Source: Solibacillus sp045640265 (lineage in GTDB: Bacteria > Bacillota > Bacilli > Bacillales_A > Planococcaceae). Taken from it: DNA of 6,061 bases. Every line of letters begins with the position of its first letter. Positions within the stretch are counted from its first letter, which is position 1. Below are positions 5,558 to 6,061 of this stretch, in pieces. The stretch covers positions 1 to 6,061 of the forward strand of contig JAZUES010000058.1 of NCBI GenBank assembly GCA_045640265.1, written 5' to 3'. The notes under the pieces are model-generated. The model was not told the DNA's origin. It was given only the letters and a program-made list of their open reading frames with translations, and searched no databases. Both the position numbers and the translations under genes were made by a program.

Positions 5558-6061
5558 TTACGTTAATAGATTCGTTAATGTTAAACGTTCCATTGAGCCA
5601 ACTAAGCTTTCAGCAAGCACATTTTTATCAACACGTTTCACGATTGCATAATCTTTTAAATCGTTTGAAATGACATTTTCTAATTTGGATACAAGTAGTT
5701 GTTTTACTACAGCAGATTGACTCGATTCATAAAAACCAATCTTCGTTAAATTTGGATTTTCTACAAAGTAGTCAAAAATCCGTTTTAAATTATTCTGAAT
5801 GACTTCGTTTGCTTTTGGTTCATTAGGCTGGCTATTTTTTGACTTCGCAAAAATTTCAATTAATTCATTTTGGAATTTTTCGTTCAAATCGTTATATAAT
5901 GTTTCTTTACTTCGGAAGTACAAATAAAATGTTGGCTGTGTTAAATTTGCTGATTTTACAATATCACTAATTTTTGTTTGGTGAAATCCGTGAATTGAAA
6001 ACAATTCAATAGCCTTTTCTAATAATAATTTTTTACTCTTTTCTCCACTTGAATTTACTCG
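5558..6061 (-). CDS. TetR/AcrR family transcriptional regulator, N-terminus beyond the window and C-terminus truncated
   Basis: The frame is open from the right edge of the window to TAA at 5558-5560, giving 167 visible residues. A TTG at 6002-6004 could be called as a start, but the frame continues upstream with KSKKLLLEKAIEL, the normal first helix of a TetR protein. The true start is therefore outside the window, probably only a few codons away. The helix-turn-helix lies at visible residues about 27-49 (TKISDIVKSANL, QPTFYLYFRSKETL), the classic DNA-binding signature. The rest (about 60-167) is the variable ligand-binding and dimerisation part, including IFDYFVENPNLTKIGFYE, and gives no clue to the ligand. 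The reading stops after MERLTLTNLLT, about 25 residues before the family's usual end, and the missing end is present downstream in frame. The stop probably impairs dimer stability. The target genes are not visible; TetR genes often regulate a neighbour on their far side, here off the window. The family call is secure. Confidence 0.88.
   Translation of the reverse strand, partial: RVNSSGEKSKKLLLEKAIELFSIHGFHQTKISDIVKSANLTQPTFYLYFRSKETLYNDLNEKFQNELIEIFAKSKNSQPNEPKANEVIQNNLKRIFDYFVENPNLTKIGFYESSQSAVVKQLLVSKLENVISNDLKDYAIVKRVDKNVLAESLVGSMERLTLTNLLT

Noticed and set aside
5551..5560. Frameshift in the A-run as the cause of the TetR truncation
   Set aside because: The downstream C-terminal codons are in the same frame as the upstream gene, so the interruption is a nonsense codon and no frame change is needed.
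5558..6004. TetR gene starting at the TTG at 6002-6004
   Set aside because: This start would remove the first helix of the DNA-binding domain. The frame is open upstream to the window edge and encodes that helix, so the real start lies outside.

Overview
The window looks like chromosomal DNA of a low-GC Gram-positive bacterium of the order Bacillales. Coding and intergenic DNA are AT-rich, ribosome binding sites are strong AGGAGG types, the secreted proteins have Bacillus-style signal peptides, and the regulatory motifs fit WalR and CodY, two Firmicutes regulators. The GC-rich palindromic repeat at 950-1092 and the protein set suggest Planococcaceae (Lysinibacillus/Solibacillus type). That placement is an inference and was not searched.

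Left part (1-2218): two minus-strand genes encode secreted NlpC/P60 cell-wall peptidases. The first, 33-578, is a minimal enzyme: signal peptide, catalytic domain and a short acidic tail. The second, 1214-2218, is a LytE/CwlS-like enzyme with two LysM domains ahead of the catalytic domain. They are separate transcription units. The 635-bp gap between them holds a terminator for the LysM gene, a GC-rich dispersed repeat and an elaborate control region for the small gene. That control region has three WalR-type half-sites at exact 11-bp steps, a weak promoter, and a near-perfect CodY box just upstream of the start codon.

Middle part (2219-3892): brnQ, a branched-chain amino acid:cation symporter, is divergent from the LysM gene. 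It has a good sigma-A promoter, a CodY-like box in its leader and a strong intrinsic terminator. CodY senses branched-chain amino acids and GTP, so the two CodY boxes suggest a nutritional link between amino acid uptake and one of the wall hydrolases.

Right part (3893-6061): a secreted S41 (C-terminal processing) protease carries a PDZ domain and an SbsA-like Ig domain at its C-terminus. It is followed by a long bidirectional terminator. Converging on it is a TetR-family regulator whose N-terminus runs off the right edge. This gene has an in-frame TAA at 5558-5560, followed in the same frame by 25 codons that read as the normal end of a TetR protein and a second stop beside the terminator. 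The regulator therefore appears to be truncated by a nonsense mutation.

No CRISPR array, rRNA, tRNA, complete insertion sequence or phage gene was seen. Nothing amounts to a wholly new system. The best leads are the interrupted TetR gene and the combined WalR/CodY control region.
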